This document shows positions 53,115 through 62,092 of a stretch of DNA of 64,000 nucleotides, piece after piece. The notes under the pieces were generated by a model that did not search any database, had not been told where the DNA came from, and worked only from the letters and a program-made list of their open reading frames with translations. Position numbers and translations under genes: made by a program. This DNA comes from Nesterenkonia halotolerans (GTDB lineage Bacteria; Actinomycetota; Actinomycetes; Actinomycetales; Micrococcaceae): the NCBI RefSeq assembly GCF_014874065.1, contig NZ_JADBEE010000001.1, positions 1,426,001 through 1,490,000 of the forward strand, given 5' to 3'. Within the stretch, counting starts at the first letter, position 1. Every line of letters begins with the position of its first letter.

Positions 53115-54761
53115 TCAGTCCCCCGCGCCGTCGGCGCGCGAGCCGGTGCTCTGACGTGCGGTGCGCTGAGGCTCCGTGCGCAGCGGACCGGCGCTGTAGT
53201 CCCGGCGCATGTGTTTGAGCACCAGCTCGGCGCTGATCAGGCACATCGGCACGCCGATGCCCGGAGCCACGGTGCCACCGGCGTAGTAGAGGCCACTCAC
53301 CTTGGCGGAGGTGTTCTGCGGGCGGAACATGGCCGACTGCCGCAGCGTGTGCGCCTGGCCGAGCACCGAGCCGCGCCAGGAGTTGTAGTCCCCCGCGAAG
53401 TCGGCCGGGCCGATGGTCTCGCGCAGCACGATCCGGTCTTCGAAATCGTCGATGCCGGCCCACTGGCCGATCTGCTCGATGGCGGCCTGGGCGACCTGCT
53501 CGACTGCGGGGTCACCCTGTCCCTCGGCTCCACCGTGTCCCAGCGAGACGTCCGCCGGGACGGGCACCAACACGAAGAGGTTCTCATGATCCTCTGGGGC
53601 CAGCCCGGGTTCGCTGGCACTTGCCCGGCAGACATAGGAGGACGCAGGGGTGGGCACGCTCGGATGCGCGCCGAAGATGGACTCGAAGTTCGCGGTCCAG
53701 TCTCGGGTGAAGAACAGCGAATGGTGGGCCAGCTCGGGAAGCTCTCCGCGCACTCCCAGCATCACCAGCACCGCACCCGGTCCACTGGTGACCTTCTCCC
53801 ACCAGGACTCCGGATAGCTTCGATCCGCTTCCCCGAGGAGCGCGGTCTCGGTGTGGTGCAGGTCCGCGGCAGAGACCACATGATCCGCCTGCTCGGCATG
53901 GACCACCCCGTGCTCGTCGCGCCAGCGCACCCCGGTGGCCACCCGCCGAGGACCACGCCCGAGACGACGACGTCGCGCGGGCGCCGTGACGATCTCGGTG
54001 ACCTCCGCGCCGGTGATGATCTGCGCTCCGGCCTCCTCGGCGAGCCGGCGGAAGCTGGCAAGGACCTCCCAGAATCCGCCCAGCGGGTAGCGGACCCCGT
54101 CGTCCAGGTCCAGGGCGCTCATCAGGTGGTACATCGCTGGAGCGTCCTGCGGCCGAGTGCCCAGGAAGACCGCGGGGTAGCCGAGGATCTGACGCAGCAC
54201 CGGATGGCTGAATCGACGCTCCACGTAGCGTTCCAGCGAGGTCAGCAGCAGCCGGGCCAGCTCCGGACCGGCGGCAAGCACCTCCGGCACCGCCAGGTTG
54301 TTCAGCCGCTTGAAGGGGTTGTAGAGGAAGCGCCGCTCGGCGATGTCGGTGGTCCGCTTGGCCGAGGCGATATAGCGGTCCAGCGCGGGGCCGCTGCCCG
54401 GCTCCAGCTCCTCGAAGAGCTGGCGGACGCGATCGGCCCCGCGCGGGAGGTCCACCGGGTGAGGGGCCGCGCTGCCAGGTTCGGGCTCGGAGTACACGCG
54501 ATACGCGGGGTCCAGGTCCACCAGGGTGAGCTGCTCCTGCGTCGTCGTGCCCAGCAGGTTGTAGAAGTGCTCGAACACCGAGGGCATCAGATACCAGGAG
54601 GGCCCGGTGTCGAACTGGAAGCCATTGCGCTCCAGCACGCCGGCACGTCCTCCGGTCCGGGTGCCCTTCTCCAGCACCGTGACCTCATGACCCTCCCGGG
54701 CCAGCAGGGCGGCGGTCGCGAGTCCGGCGACGCCGGCGCCGATCACTAGGGTGCGAGGCAT
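53115..54761 (-). CDS. crtI: Phytoene desaturase
   Basis: A 548-residue FAD-dependent desaturase that converts phytoene to lycopene. N-terminal FAD motif LVIGAGVAGLATAALLAREG, RGGRAG-like TGGRAG, and C-terminal YYAGGTVAPGIGVPMCLISA. ATG 54761 overlaps crtB (ATGA). A 78-residue upstream extension of the frame lies inside crtB. Confidence 0.96.
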   Translation of the reverse strand: MPRTLVIGAGVAGLATAALLAREGHEVTVLEKGTRTGGRAGVLERNGFQFDTGPSWYLMPSVFEHFYNLLGTTTQEQLTLVDLDPAYRVYSEPEPGSAAPHPVDLPRGADRVRQLFEELEPGSGPALDRYIASAKRTTDIAERRFLYNPFKRLNNLAVPEVLAAGPELARLLLTSLERYVERRFSHPVLRQILGYPAVFLGTRPQDAPAMYHLMSALDLDDGVRYPLGGFWEVLASFRRLAEEAGAQIITGAEVTEIVTAPARRRRLGRGPRRVATGVRWRDEHGVVHAEQADHVVSAADLHHTETALLGEADRSYPESWWEKVTSGPGAVLVMLGVRGELPELAHHSLFFTRDWTANFESIFGAHPSVPTPASSYVCRASASEPGLAPEDHENLFVLVPVPADVSLGHGGAEGQGDPAVEQVAQAAIEQIGQWAGIDDFEDRIVLRETIGPADFAGDYNSWRGSVLGQAHTLRQSAMFRPQNTSAKVSGLYYAGGTVAPGIGVPMCLISAELVLKHMRRDYSAGPLRTEPQRTARQSTGSRADGAGD

Positions 54762-55636
54762 CAGAAGGACTCCAGTCGTGTGGTCAGGACCGAGCGCAGG
54801 GCCAGGCCCGCTTTGCGGACATTGGACACCCTGACTCGGGTCTCGTAGAGCTCGCTCACCTCGGTGGCGGCGACCTTCTCCAGCAGGGCCTCGAAGAGCG
54901 AGCAGGCGCTGCGCACGGCAGTGCGGGCATCCCGGGGCAGCAGCGGCATCGCCGCGCGGGCGTCCTGAAGCTGGTCCCGGACGGTCTCCACCCATTCATC
55001 CCGCTGGGCCTCCGTCAGCCCGGCGCCCCCGCCGAGGTAGTCCCGGCCCAGCTCGGAGGTGTCCTCGGCGAGATCGCGCAGGAAGTTGATGTTCTGGAAG
55101 GCGGCGCCGAGCTGGCGGGCTCCGGTGACCAGGATCGCGCGCTGCGCGGGGCTGCGTTCTTCCTCACGCAGGAAGACCTGCAGGCACATCAGGCCGATCA
55201 CCTCGGCCGAGCCGAAGACGTAGCGGGAGTGTTCGGAAGGGTTGTAGGTCGCGGGCGAGAGGTCGGCGCGCATCGAGTCGAAGAACGGGTCAATCAGCTC
55301 CGGCCCGATCTGCGCCTCGAGCGCGGTGCGGGCAAAGGCATGGACGACCAGATCCGTGCTGTACCCGCGGCGCAGCGCGGCCATCGTCTCCTCCGCATAG
55401 CGTTCCAGCGCCTGCTCCTTGGCCTCGGCGTCCAGACCGGCCGCCGTGGCGGCTCCGTCCACCACCTCGTCGGCGACCCGGACCAGCGCGTAGATGCTGC
55501 GAACATGGCTGCGGTGACGCGCACCCAGCAGTCGGGTGGCGAGTCCGAAGGAGGTCGAGTAGGAGGAGATCACGCGGTCCGCCGCGGCGCGCGCGGTGGA
55601 GGTGAACTGTTCGGCAGGATCCGTCGATGCGCTCAC
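54761..55636 (-). CDS. crtB: Phytoene synthase
   Basis: A 291-residue squalene/phytoene synthase joining two geranylgeranyl diphosphates. Aspartate-rich motifs VRVADEVVDG (first) and NFLRDLAEDTSELGRDYL (second). GTG 55636 overlaps the idi stop. There is no crtE in the window, so the substrate must be made elsewhere. Confidence 0.95.
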   Translation of the reverse strand: MSASTDPAEQFTSTARAAADRVISSYSTSFGLATRLLGARHRSHVRSIYALVRVADEVVDGAATAAGLDAEAKEQALERYAEETMAALRRGYSTDLVVHAFARTALEAQIGPELIDPFFDSMRADLSPATYNPSEHSRYVFGSAEVIGLMCLQVFLREEERSPAQRAILVTGARQLGAAFQNINFLRDLAEDTSELGRDYLGGGAGLTEAQRDEWVETVRDQLQDARAAMPLLPRDARTAVRSACSLFEALLEKVAATEVSELYETRVRVSNVRKAGLALRSVLTTRLESF

Positions 55637-56187
55637 CCGGGGACGCCCCAGCCCGCTGCCTTCAGCTCCGGCAGCTGCTCCACCATCCAGGGGCTGAACG
55701 CGAAGGGGGTCTCGGCCGCTGCCCGCTGCACGGACTCGGGGTCGGCCCACTGCCACTGGCTGACCTCCTCAGCAGCCGGGTCCAGCTCGCCGACGAGGAC
55801 AGCGGTGAACACCGGGCAGATCTCGTTCTCCACGACGCCGCTGGCGTCGACGGCGCGGTAGCGAAAGTCCGGCAGGACCTCCTGGACGGCGTCGATCTCG
55901 GCACCAAGCTCCTGCAGGGCACGGCGTCGAACCGCGAGCGCCAGGTCCTCGTCACGAGCTGGATGCCCGCAGAAGCTGTTGGTCCAGACACCAGGCCAGG
56001 TGGCCTTGCTCAGCGCGCGGCGGCTGAGCAGCAGCCGACCCGCGGCATCAAAGAGATAGCAGGAGAAGCCCAGGTGAAGCGGCGTGTCCTGGGTGTGCAC
56101 CGTGCGCTTGGGCGCGACGCCGATGGCCGCTCCGGTCTCCGCAAGGAGAACAACGTGTTCCTCTGTCGAGGGCGAGCCTGAGGTCAT
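55633..56187 (-). CDS. idi: Isopentenyl-diphosphate isomerase (type I)
   Basis: A 184-residue Nudix-fold enzyme interconverting IPP and DMAPP. Active cysteine in WTNSFCGHPARDED and glutamate in VVENEICPVF. First gene of the carotenoid operon, which supplies C5 units for CrtEb. ATG 56187 is preferred to a GTG 7 codons upstream. Confidence 0.94.
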   Translation of the reverse strand: MTSGSPSTEEHVVLLAETGAAIGVAPKRTVHTQDTPLHLGFSCYLFDAAGRLLLSRRALSKATWPGVWTNSFCGHPARDEDLALAVRRRALQELGAEIDAVQEVLPDFRYRAVDASGVVENEICPVFTAVLVGELDPAAEEVSQWQWADPESVQRAAAETPFAFSPWMVEQLPELKAAGWGVPG

Positions 56188-56352
56188 GCCTCGAGCATAG
56201 CCAGTCACGGCCTGTCCCTGCTGTATGCGTCGCGTGCGTTGACACCCTCAGATCCGCGTGGGGCATCGGTGTTAGATTGGCCAGGACGTGCCGCGGCGCG
56301 TCCCACGCAGGACTGCCCGCCGCGGAGACTTCCGAGCGAGGATGTGTGCCTG

Positions 56353-57840
56353 ATGGGAACAGCAGCGGTGACCGGAGCGACCGGATATATCGGAGGACGG
56401 CTGGTGCCCCAGCTGCTCCGCGCGGGGCACACCGTCCGTGTGCTGACTCGCCGGGCGGAGGCCCTGCGCGACGTTCCCTGGCGTGACGAGGTCACCGTGG
56501 TCGAGGGAGACCTCACCGATCCAGAGGCCGCGAGGGAACTCTGCGAAGGTGCGGACACCGCCTATTACCTGGTCCATTCGATGACCTCCGACCGCAGCTT
56601 CGAGGAGCTCGACGAGCGCTGTGCCCGGGTCCTGGGCACCGCGGCGAGCGAGGCCGGCGTCGGCCATCTCGTCTATCTCGCCGGGCTGCACCCCGATGCT
56701 CGTGAAGGTCAGCTCAGCGCCCACCTGCGCTCCCGCGTCCACGTGGGCGAGGTGCTCGAGTCCAGCGGCGTGCCCACCCTGACCCTGCAGGCGGGGCTGG
56801 TGATCGGCTCAGGCTCCGCGAGCTTCGAGATGATCCGCCACCTCACCGATGTGCTTCCCGTGATGCCCGCCCCCAAATGGGTGATGAACCAGATCCAGCC
56901 CATCGCGGTGCGCGATGCGCTGCACTACCTGACCCGCGCGATGGACATCGAGCTGGAGTCGAGCGTCCGCGCCGACATCGGCGGACCCGATGTGCACAGC
57001 TACGCACAGCTGATGAAGATCTATGCCCGCACGGCCGAGCTCAACGAGCCGCGCGTGATCCCGCTGCCGGTGCTGACCCCGTGGCTGGCCGCCCAGTGGG
57101 TGAACCTGGTCACGCCGATCCCGCGCACCCTGGCCATCCCTCTCGTGGAGTCCCTGCAGCACGACTGCGTGGTCAAGGACAAGATCATCGACGACATCAT
57201 CGCCCCTCCTGAGGAGGGACTGACCGACTATGAGACTTCTGTGCGGCTGGCCCTGGACAAGATCTCGGCCGACCGGGTGGAGACCACCTGGGCCGCGGCA
57301 CACCCGCTGGACGTGCCCTCAGAGTCACTGCCCTCGGACCCCGACTGGACCGGTCGGTCGGTGCTGGTGGACGAGCGAGAGCGGCTCTCCACCGCCTCCC
57401 CTGAGGCGGTCTTCGCCGTCATCGAGGGGATCGGCGGCGAGACCGGGTACTTCTCGCTCTCCCGCGCCTGGGCGCTGCGTGGACTCGCCGACAAGCTCGT
57501 CGGCGGAGTCGGACTGGGACGTGGCCGGCGCAGCCGCGGAGAGCTTGCTCTCGGGGACACCCTCGACTGGTGGCGGGTGGAGGAGCTCCAGCGCGGTCGG
57601 CTGCTGCGGCTGCGCGCCGAGATGAAGGTCCCGGGACAGGCCTGGCTGGAGTTCATGGTGGAGCCCGAGGGGACCGGCTCCCGGTATCGACAGCGCGCGA
57701 TCTTCTTCCCCCGGGGCCTCGCCGGACGTGCCTACTGGCTCGGCGTGACACCCTTCCACGCGATCATCTTCCAAAAGATGGCGGCTCGCATCCTGGCCGA
57801 CGCGGAGAATGCCGGAACCACGAAAGACGCCAAGGACTGA
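56353..57840 (+). CDS. SDR/NmrA-type oxidoreductase with DUF2867 domain
   Basis: A 495-residue protein: an N-terminal extended SDR domain (VTGATGYIGGRLVPQLLRAG, YYLVHSM near the catalytic region) and a C-terminal DUF2867 domain of about 150 residues (GDTLDWWRVEELQRGRLLRLRAEMKVPG). Function unknown in relatives. Start ATG 56353; GTG 56344 is an alternative, with GAGGA upstream of both. Divergent from the carotenoid operon. Confidence 0.88.
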   Translation: MGTAAVTGATGYIGGRLVPQLLRAGHTVRVLTRRAEALRDVPWRDEVTVVEGDLTDPEAARELCEGADTAYYLVHSMTSDRSFEELDERCARVLGTAASEAGVGHLVYLAGLHPDAREGQLSAHLRSRVHVGEVLESSGVPTLTLQAGLVIGSGSASFEMIRHLTDVLPVMPAPKWVMNQIQPIAVRDALHYLTRAMDIELESSVRADIGGPDVHSYAQLMKIYARTAELNEPRVIPLPVLTPWLAAQWVNLVTPIPRTLAIPLVESLQHDCVVKDKIIDDIIAPPEEGLTDYETSVRLALDKISADRVETTWAAAHPLDVPSESLPSDPDWTGRSVLVDERERLSTASPEAVFAVIEGIGGETGYFSLSRAWALRGLADKLVGGVGLGRGRRSRGELALGDTLDWWRVEELQRGRLLRLRAEMKVPGQAWLEFMVEPEGTGSRYRQRAIFFPRGLAGRAYWLGVTPFHAIIFQKMAARILADAENAGTTKDAKD

Positions 57841-57892
57841 ACCACGCACTCGCCCGATTCGGCGGGCTGGGGAAAACAATTTCAGATTCTTC

Positions 57893-57919
57893 CCATCCGA
57901 TCCTGAGGCTGCTCCGAAC
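57893..57919 (+). promoter_or_regulatory. SigK-like promoter of the fasciclin gene
   Basis: CCATCC (57893-57898) and CCGAAC (57914-57919) are 15 bases apart. The mycobacterial SigK consensus, from memory, is CCATCC-N16/17-CCGAAT, so this is one mismatch and one base short. A start near 57927 would leave a leader of about 70 bases with AGGAGA before ATG 57998. Confidence 0.65.
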
Positions 57920-57997
57920 TCTAAGCACATGACCTGGTTGAGACAACGATCAGATGTCATGCCCTAGACCAAAGTGCGATCAACAGGAGATTCAGTC

Positions 57998-58732
57998 ATG
58001 AAGACCGAGATGCGCAAGACAACTTCCCTGCTCGGAATCGGCATGGTCGCCCTGCTGGGCCTGACCGCCTGCGGCGACTCCGAGGAGCCCGCCGAGGACA
58101 CCGGCGCTGAGATGAGCGAAGAAGAGACGATGGAGTCAGAGGCTCCGATGGACGAAGAGTCCATGGACGAAGAGTCGATGGAGTCGGAAGAGCCTATGGA
58201 CGAAGAGTCCATGGACGAGTCCGATCCCATGGCGAACCTGGTCGGCGCCTCCTGTGAGGCATATGCCGAGGAAGTCCCCGAGGGTGACGGCTCCGTCGGC
58301 GGAATGGCAGAAGACCCAGTGGCCACCGCAGCCTCGAACAACCCGATGCTGACCACGCTGACCTCAGCAGTCTCCGGCGAGCTGAACCCCGATGTTGATC
58401 TCGTCGACACCCTCAACGGTGGCGAGTTCACCGTGATCGCCCCCACCGATGATGCTTTCGCAGCCATCCCTGAGGAAGACCTCAACGCAGTGGTCGAGGA
58501 TGCCGACATGCTGACCGACGTGCTGACCTACCACGTCATCGAGGGCCAGATGTCCCCCGATGAGATCGCCGGTGAGCACGAGACCGTCAACGGCGCGACC
58601 GTGACCATCGAGGGTGAAGGCGAAGACCTGATGTTCGACGACGCAGGCCTCGTCTGCGGCGGCGTCCAGACCGCCAACGCCACTGTCTACATGGTGGACG
58701 CTGTTCTGATGCCCGAGGCAGCAGAGGAGTGA
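57998..58732 (+). CDS. Fasciclin-domain lipoprotein with methionine/acidic repeat
   Basis: A 244-residue lipoprotein. Lipobox LLGLTACG, then a very acidic linker of MDEESM-type repeats (about residues 36-75) holding about nine methionines, then a single fasciclin domain (TLTSAVSGELNPDVDLVDTLN; FTVIAPTDDAFAAIP; LTYHVIEGQM; ATVYMVDAVLMP). It is the counterpart of MPT70/MPT83 by domain and by linkage to sigK-rskA. ATG 57998 has AGGAGA 8 bases upstream; the frame opens 8 codons earlier. Predicted cell-surface location. Confidence 0.92.
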   Translation: MKTEMRKTTSLLGIGMVALLGLTACGDSEEPAEDTGAEMSEEETMESEAPMDEESMDEESMESEEPMDEESMDESDPMANLVGASCEAYAEEVPEGDGSVGGMAEDPVATAASNNPMLTTLTSAVSGELNPDVDLVDTLNGGEFTVIAPTDDAFAAIPEEDLNAVVEDADMLTDVLTYHVIEGQMSPDEIAGEHETVNGATVTIEGEGEDLMFDDAGLVCGGVQTANATVYMVDAVLMPEAAEE

Positions 58733-58800
58733 TCCGCACCGGGCGCGGTCGCTGCTGACCGTTCCTGACGCGTTGTGATCAACGCACTGTGATGAGCGAC

Positions 58801-58855
58801 GGCGGCGTCCGGCACCCACCTGCAGGACAGGGTGTCGGCGCCGCCATTGCTCTTT
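58801..58855 (+). terminator. Terminator after the fasciclin gene
   Basis: Arms 58801-58817 and 58830-58845 pair over about 16 bp with one bulge and a G-U pair, followed by a T-containing tail (ATTGCTCTTT). It isolates the fasciclin message from sigK. Confidence 0.65.
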
Positions 58856-58924
58856 CACAACCCTGAGTCAGGCGCAGCCGGTGCCGTGTGGATGCAGAAG
58901 ACACTCCCCGGGGTGTGGCATCCT

Positions 58925-59536
58925 ATGGGGATGCATGACATGGGCACCACCGGTTCAGCCGCTGACGGCGGAGAGCCTGTGCATGCGTCCTCGGATTCAT
59001 GCCGAGAGCTTCTGCTGAGGATTCAGCGCGGAGATGAACAGGCCTTCGAGCAGCTCTACCGCGAGCAGAGTTCCATCCTCCTGGCCACAGCGCTGAGAGT
59101 GCTGCGGAATAGATCGCTGGCGGAGGAAGTTCTCCAGGAGATCTTCACCGAGGTCTGGGTCAACTGTCACAGCTACCGGCCCCAGGCTGGCAGCGGCCGG
59201 GCCTGGCTGACCACCATGTGCCGCCGTCGGGCCATCGACCGGGTCCGCGCAGTACAGGCGCAGCAGAACAGGGACTTCACCCAGGGGGTGAAGGAGGCTC
59301 ATGAGTATGAGCCGGATGTCCAAGACTCGGTCCTCATCCAGGTGGAGGCGGCGCGCGCGCAGACCGCGCTTCGCGCCCTTCCCGAAGACCAGGCCACCGC
59401 AATTGCGATGGCTTATTATCAAGAATTGTCTCATTCCGAGATATCCCGGCGGCTCGAAGTGCCGCTGGGGACCGTGAAGTCTCGAATTCGTGACGGAATG
59501 CAGAGACTCAGAGCCCAGCTAGGGGGTGCCGGATGA
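58925..59536 (+). CDS. sigK: ECF sigma factor SigK
   Basis: A 203-residue ECF sigma factor: region 2 FEQLYREQSSILLATALRVLRNRSLAEEVLQEIFTEVW (abridged: LAEEVLQEIF) with AWLTTMCRRRAIDRVR, and region 4 LPEDQATAIAMAYYQELSHSEI... LGTVKSRIRDGMQRLR. Several ATGs (58925, 58931, 58940) compete; the frame opens at 58832 but that would add 31 non-conserved residues. The stop overlaps rskA. The RskA-type partner, the fasciclin neighbour and the SigK-like promoters identify it as SigK. Confidence 0.9.
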   Translation: MGMHDMGTTGSAADGGEPVHASSDSCRELLLRIQRGDEQAFEQLYREQSSILLATALRVLRNRSLAEEVLQEIFTEVWVNCHSYRPQAGSGRAWLTTMCRRRAIDRVRAVQAQQNRDFTQGVKEAHEYEPDVQDSVLIQVEAARAQTALRALPEDQATAIAMAYYQELSHSEISRRLEVPLGTVKSRIRDGMQRLRAQLGGAG

Positions 59537-60381
59537 ACGCCGATCGTGAATACCTGGCAGCCGGCTGCGCGCTGGGCACCCTGGCCGAGGAAGAGCTGCT
59601 CGAGGCTCGTGCGCTCGAGGCCACAGATCCTGAGTTCGCCGACGAGGTGCAGTCTTTCCGCGAGACGATGGGGCTGCTTGCCGAGTCCGATGACGCCATT
59701 GCGCCGAGCGCCGAGGTCGAGGCCAGGATCCTGGCGATCCCCCGGCTGGAACAGCAGCGTCGCACGTCACAGCTTCACCAGACTTCCCAGTCCCACCCTG
59801 CACCCGAGCATCACAGTGCGTCGCGCTCTGACGCGCAGAGCGGCGGCCCAGTGCCGACGACCAACAGCGAGTCCGCAGCCACGCCTGAATCCGCACGACG
59901 GACTCGACGCCGGCCGACGACGACGCTCTTCGCGCTGGCGGCCTCCACGCTGCTTCTGCTCTCTGCGGTCCTGGCTGGTGTGCTGGTGAACCAGCAGCAG
60001 GACACCACCGACATGGAAGAGTCGCTCACCGTCGCCGAGGCCCAGGCCGAGCGCGCCGAGCGGCTGCTCGCCGCCTCCGATCTCTCCTTCACCGAGGCTG
60101 AGGCAACCGTGGGCGGTCGCGTGACCCTGGCCTACTCGGTCTCCGAGCAGATGCTGCACCTGACCCCGCATGACATGCCGGAGCTGCCCGAGGATCAGAC
60201 CATGCAGCTCTGGCTGATCGACGAGGCCGGCCCACGCAGCGCAGGCCTCATGAGCGGCACCCGTACGGAGATGATCACCGAGGTGGCCATGGACGAGGGG
60301 ATGACCTTCGGCGTGACGGTCGAGCCGGCTGGCGGCTCCGACGAGCCCACCACCGAGCCGGTGCTCCTCGCGGACCTCTGA
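59533..60381 (+). CDS. rskA: Anti-sigma-K factor RskA-type
   Basis: A 282-residue membrane protein. N-terminal anti-sigma domain (YLAAGCALGTLAEEELLEARAL), a polar linker, one membrane helix (about 130-153), and an extracellular RskA domain (MQLWLIDEAGPRSAGLMS; GMTFGVTVEPAGGSDEPT). It should hold SigK inactive until cleaved by regulated proteolysis. ATG 59533 overlaps the sigK stop (ATGA). Confidence 0.92.
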   Translation: MNADREYLAAGCALGTLAEEELLEARALEATDPEFADEVQSFRETMGLLAESDDAIAPSAEVEARILAIPRLEQQRRTSQLHQTSQSHPAPEHHSASRSDAQSGGPVPTTNSESAATPESARRTRRRPTTTLFALAASTLLLLSAVLAGVLVNQQQDTTDMEESLTVAEAQAERAERLLAASDLSFTEAEATVGGRVTLAYSVSEQMLHLTPHDMPELPEDQTMQLWLIDEAGPRSAGLMSGTRTEMITEVAMDEGMTFGVTVEPAGGSDEPTTEPVLLADL

Positions 60382-60418
60382 TCCGCAGCACCCTGGCTGA
60401 AAGTTTCTGCGCCAGGAC

Positions 60419-60446
60419 CCATCCAGCGGGGCCCTTCACTCCGAAT
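60419..60446 (+). promoter_or_regulatory. SigK consensus promoter of the molybdopterin oxidoreductase
   Basis: CCATCC (60419-60424) and CCGAAT (60441-60446) are separated by exactly 16 bases, a full match to the mycobacterial SigK consensus as I recall it. The ATG follows 8 bases later at 60455, so the message is probably leaderless. Confidence 0.8.
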
Positions 60447-60454
60447 AAGCAGAC

Positions 60455-62092
60455 ATGACACAGACCGCACGCAAGCACCCAGACCAGGCCCACTATGGCC
60501 CGGGCCAGCGACTGCTGCGTCTGATCCCCCATGCGTTGGCCGGCGTCCTCGCAGCAGCCCTCTTCCTGGGGGTGGCCGACCTGGTCTCGCGCCTCTTCGG
60601 GCCGACCTCCTCGACGCTCGTCGCGCTCGGCCAGGCGGTCATCAGGCTCTCTCCGAGCTGGCTGCAGGAGTTCGCCATCTCGGCCTTCGGCAACAGCGAC
60701 AAACTGGTGCTCTACATCAGCATGGGTGTGGTCGGCACCGTCGTCGCCGCACTGATCGGGGTGCTGGCACGATCACGCATGAAGCTCGCACTGGGAGCCT
60801 TCAGCCTGGTGGCTCTCATCCTGCTGGCAGCGGTCTTGATGCGCCCGGAGAACTCGGCGGTCGACGCCGTCCCCACGCTCATCGGCGCGGGGCTGGGGCT
60901 GCTAGCTCTGCTGCTGCTCGGTGGCGCTGCCACGGGCTGGCTGCGTCCAGGCGACGCGCACCCTGCCCCCCATGACCTGGAGACCCGCTCGGGTCGGTCC
61001 CGCGCGGAGGAATCTGCCCATTCGCGACGCCGATTCATCGGTCTTGCAGCCGCCGGAACCGCCATCGCTGCGGGTTCCATCGCCTTCGGTCGATCGGTCA
61101 ATGCCTTCGGCCGAGACATCGGTTCCGCTGCGGCACAGCTGGTCCTTCCCTCCCCAGCTGTGCCCGCGGCTGCGATCCCCGAGGCCGCCAGCATCGGCGT
61201 TGAGGGCGTCCCCCCGTTCGTCACTCCCAATGACAGCTTCTACCGGATCGACACCGCCCTGGCGGTCCCCGAGCTGGCCCCAGAGGACTGGACCCTGCGC
61301 ATCCACGGCATGGTCGAGGAGGAGGTCACCATCGATATGAACGAACTTCTGGAGCTTCCGCTCGAGGAGCATCACATCACGCTGACCTGCGTCTCGAACC
61401 CGGTAGGTGGTGACCTGGTCGGCAATGCGACATGGCTGGGCTACCCGATCCATGAGCTGCTCGCCCGAGCCCGCCCGACGGGTGATGCTGACATGGTGCT
61501 CTCCCGCTCGGTGGACGGATGGACGGCGTCGACTCCGCTGGAGGTCCTCACCGACGAGGACCGCGAGTCCCTGCTGGCAGTGGGCATGAACGGCGAACCT
61601 CTGCCGGCCCAGCATGGCTATCCCGCCCGACTCGTGGTGCCCGGTCTGTACGGCTTCGTCTCCGCCACCAAATGGGTCACCGAGCTGGAACTCACCCGCT
61701 TCGACGAGCAGACCGCCTACTGGACAGATCGCGGCTGGAATGCACGCGGACCGGTCCTGGTCGCCTCACGCATCGATGTTCCCAAGCCACTGGCAGAGGT
61801 GGCCGGAGAGGAGCTCGTCGTGGCGGGCAGTGCCTGGGCCCAGCACGTCGGAGTGGAGACCGTCGAGGTCCGCCTCGACGACGGCGACTGGGAATCAGTC
61901 GAGCTGGCCGCAGAGGTCAACACCGATACCTGGCGGCAGTGGAAGCACACCTTCGCCGACGTCGACTCGGGACGACACTCGGTGACGGTGCGCGCGATCA
62001 ACGCGGAAGGCGAGGTGCAGACCGGCGAGCGCCGCGACTCGATCCCGGGCTCGGCCACCGGCCATCACCGGATCGAGTTCCGGGTCAGCTGA
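60455..62092 (+). CDS. Membrane-anchored molybdopterin-dependent oxidoreductase (MsrP/SuoX-like)
   Basis: A 545-residue protein. Four membrane helices in residues 25-165, then a Tat-like SRRRFIG (190-196) and a sulphite-oxidase-fold Moco domain with ligand Cys312 in HHITLTCVSNPVGG, and a C-terminal dimerisation domain (VETVEVRLDDGDWESVEL; RHSVTVRAINAEGEVQ). By analogy with MsrP it may reduce methionine sulphoxide in surface proteins, or oxidise an S-compound. Substrate not proven. It has its own SigK-type promoter and overlaps the convergent aminotransferase by 8 bases. Confidence 0.9.
   Translation: MTQTARKHPDQAHYGPGQRLLRLIPHALAGVLAAALFLGVADLVSRLFGPTSSTLVALGQAVIRLSPSWLQEFAISAFGNSDKLVLYISMGVVGTVVAALIGVLARSRMKLALGAFSLVALILLAAVLMRPENSAVDAVPTLIGAGLGLLALLLLGGAATGWLRPGDAHPAPHDLETRSGRSRAEESAHSRRRFIGLAAAGTAIAAGSIAFGRSVNAFGRDIGSAAAQLVLPSPAVPAAAIPEAASIGVEGVPPFVTPNDSFYRIDTALAVPELAPEDWTLRIHGMVEEEVTIDMNELLELPLEEHHITLTCVSNPVGGDLVGNATWLGYPIHELLARARPTGDADMVLSRSVDGWTASTPLEVLTDEDRESLLAVGMNGEPLPAQHGYPARLVVPGLYGFVSATKWVTELELTRFDEQTAYWTDRGWNARGPVLVASRIDVPKPLAEVAGEELVVAGSAWAQHVGVETVEVRLDDGDWESVELAAEVNTDTWRQWKHTFADVDSGRHSVTVRAINAEGEVQTGERRDSIPGSATGHHRIEFRVS

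Noticed and set aside
53211..54749. 512-codon plus-strand frame opposite crtI
   Set aside because: Shadow of crtI; no motif.
56239..56277. TTGACA and TTAGAT as a promoter for the SDR/DUF2867 gene
   Set aside because: The spacing is 27 bases, far from 17.
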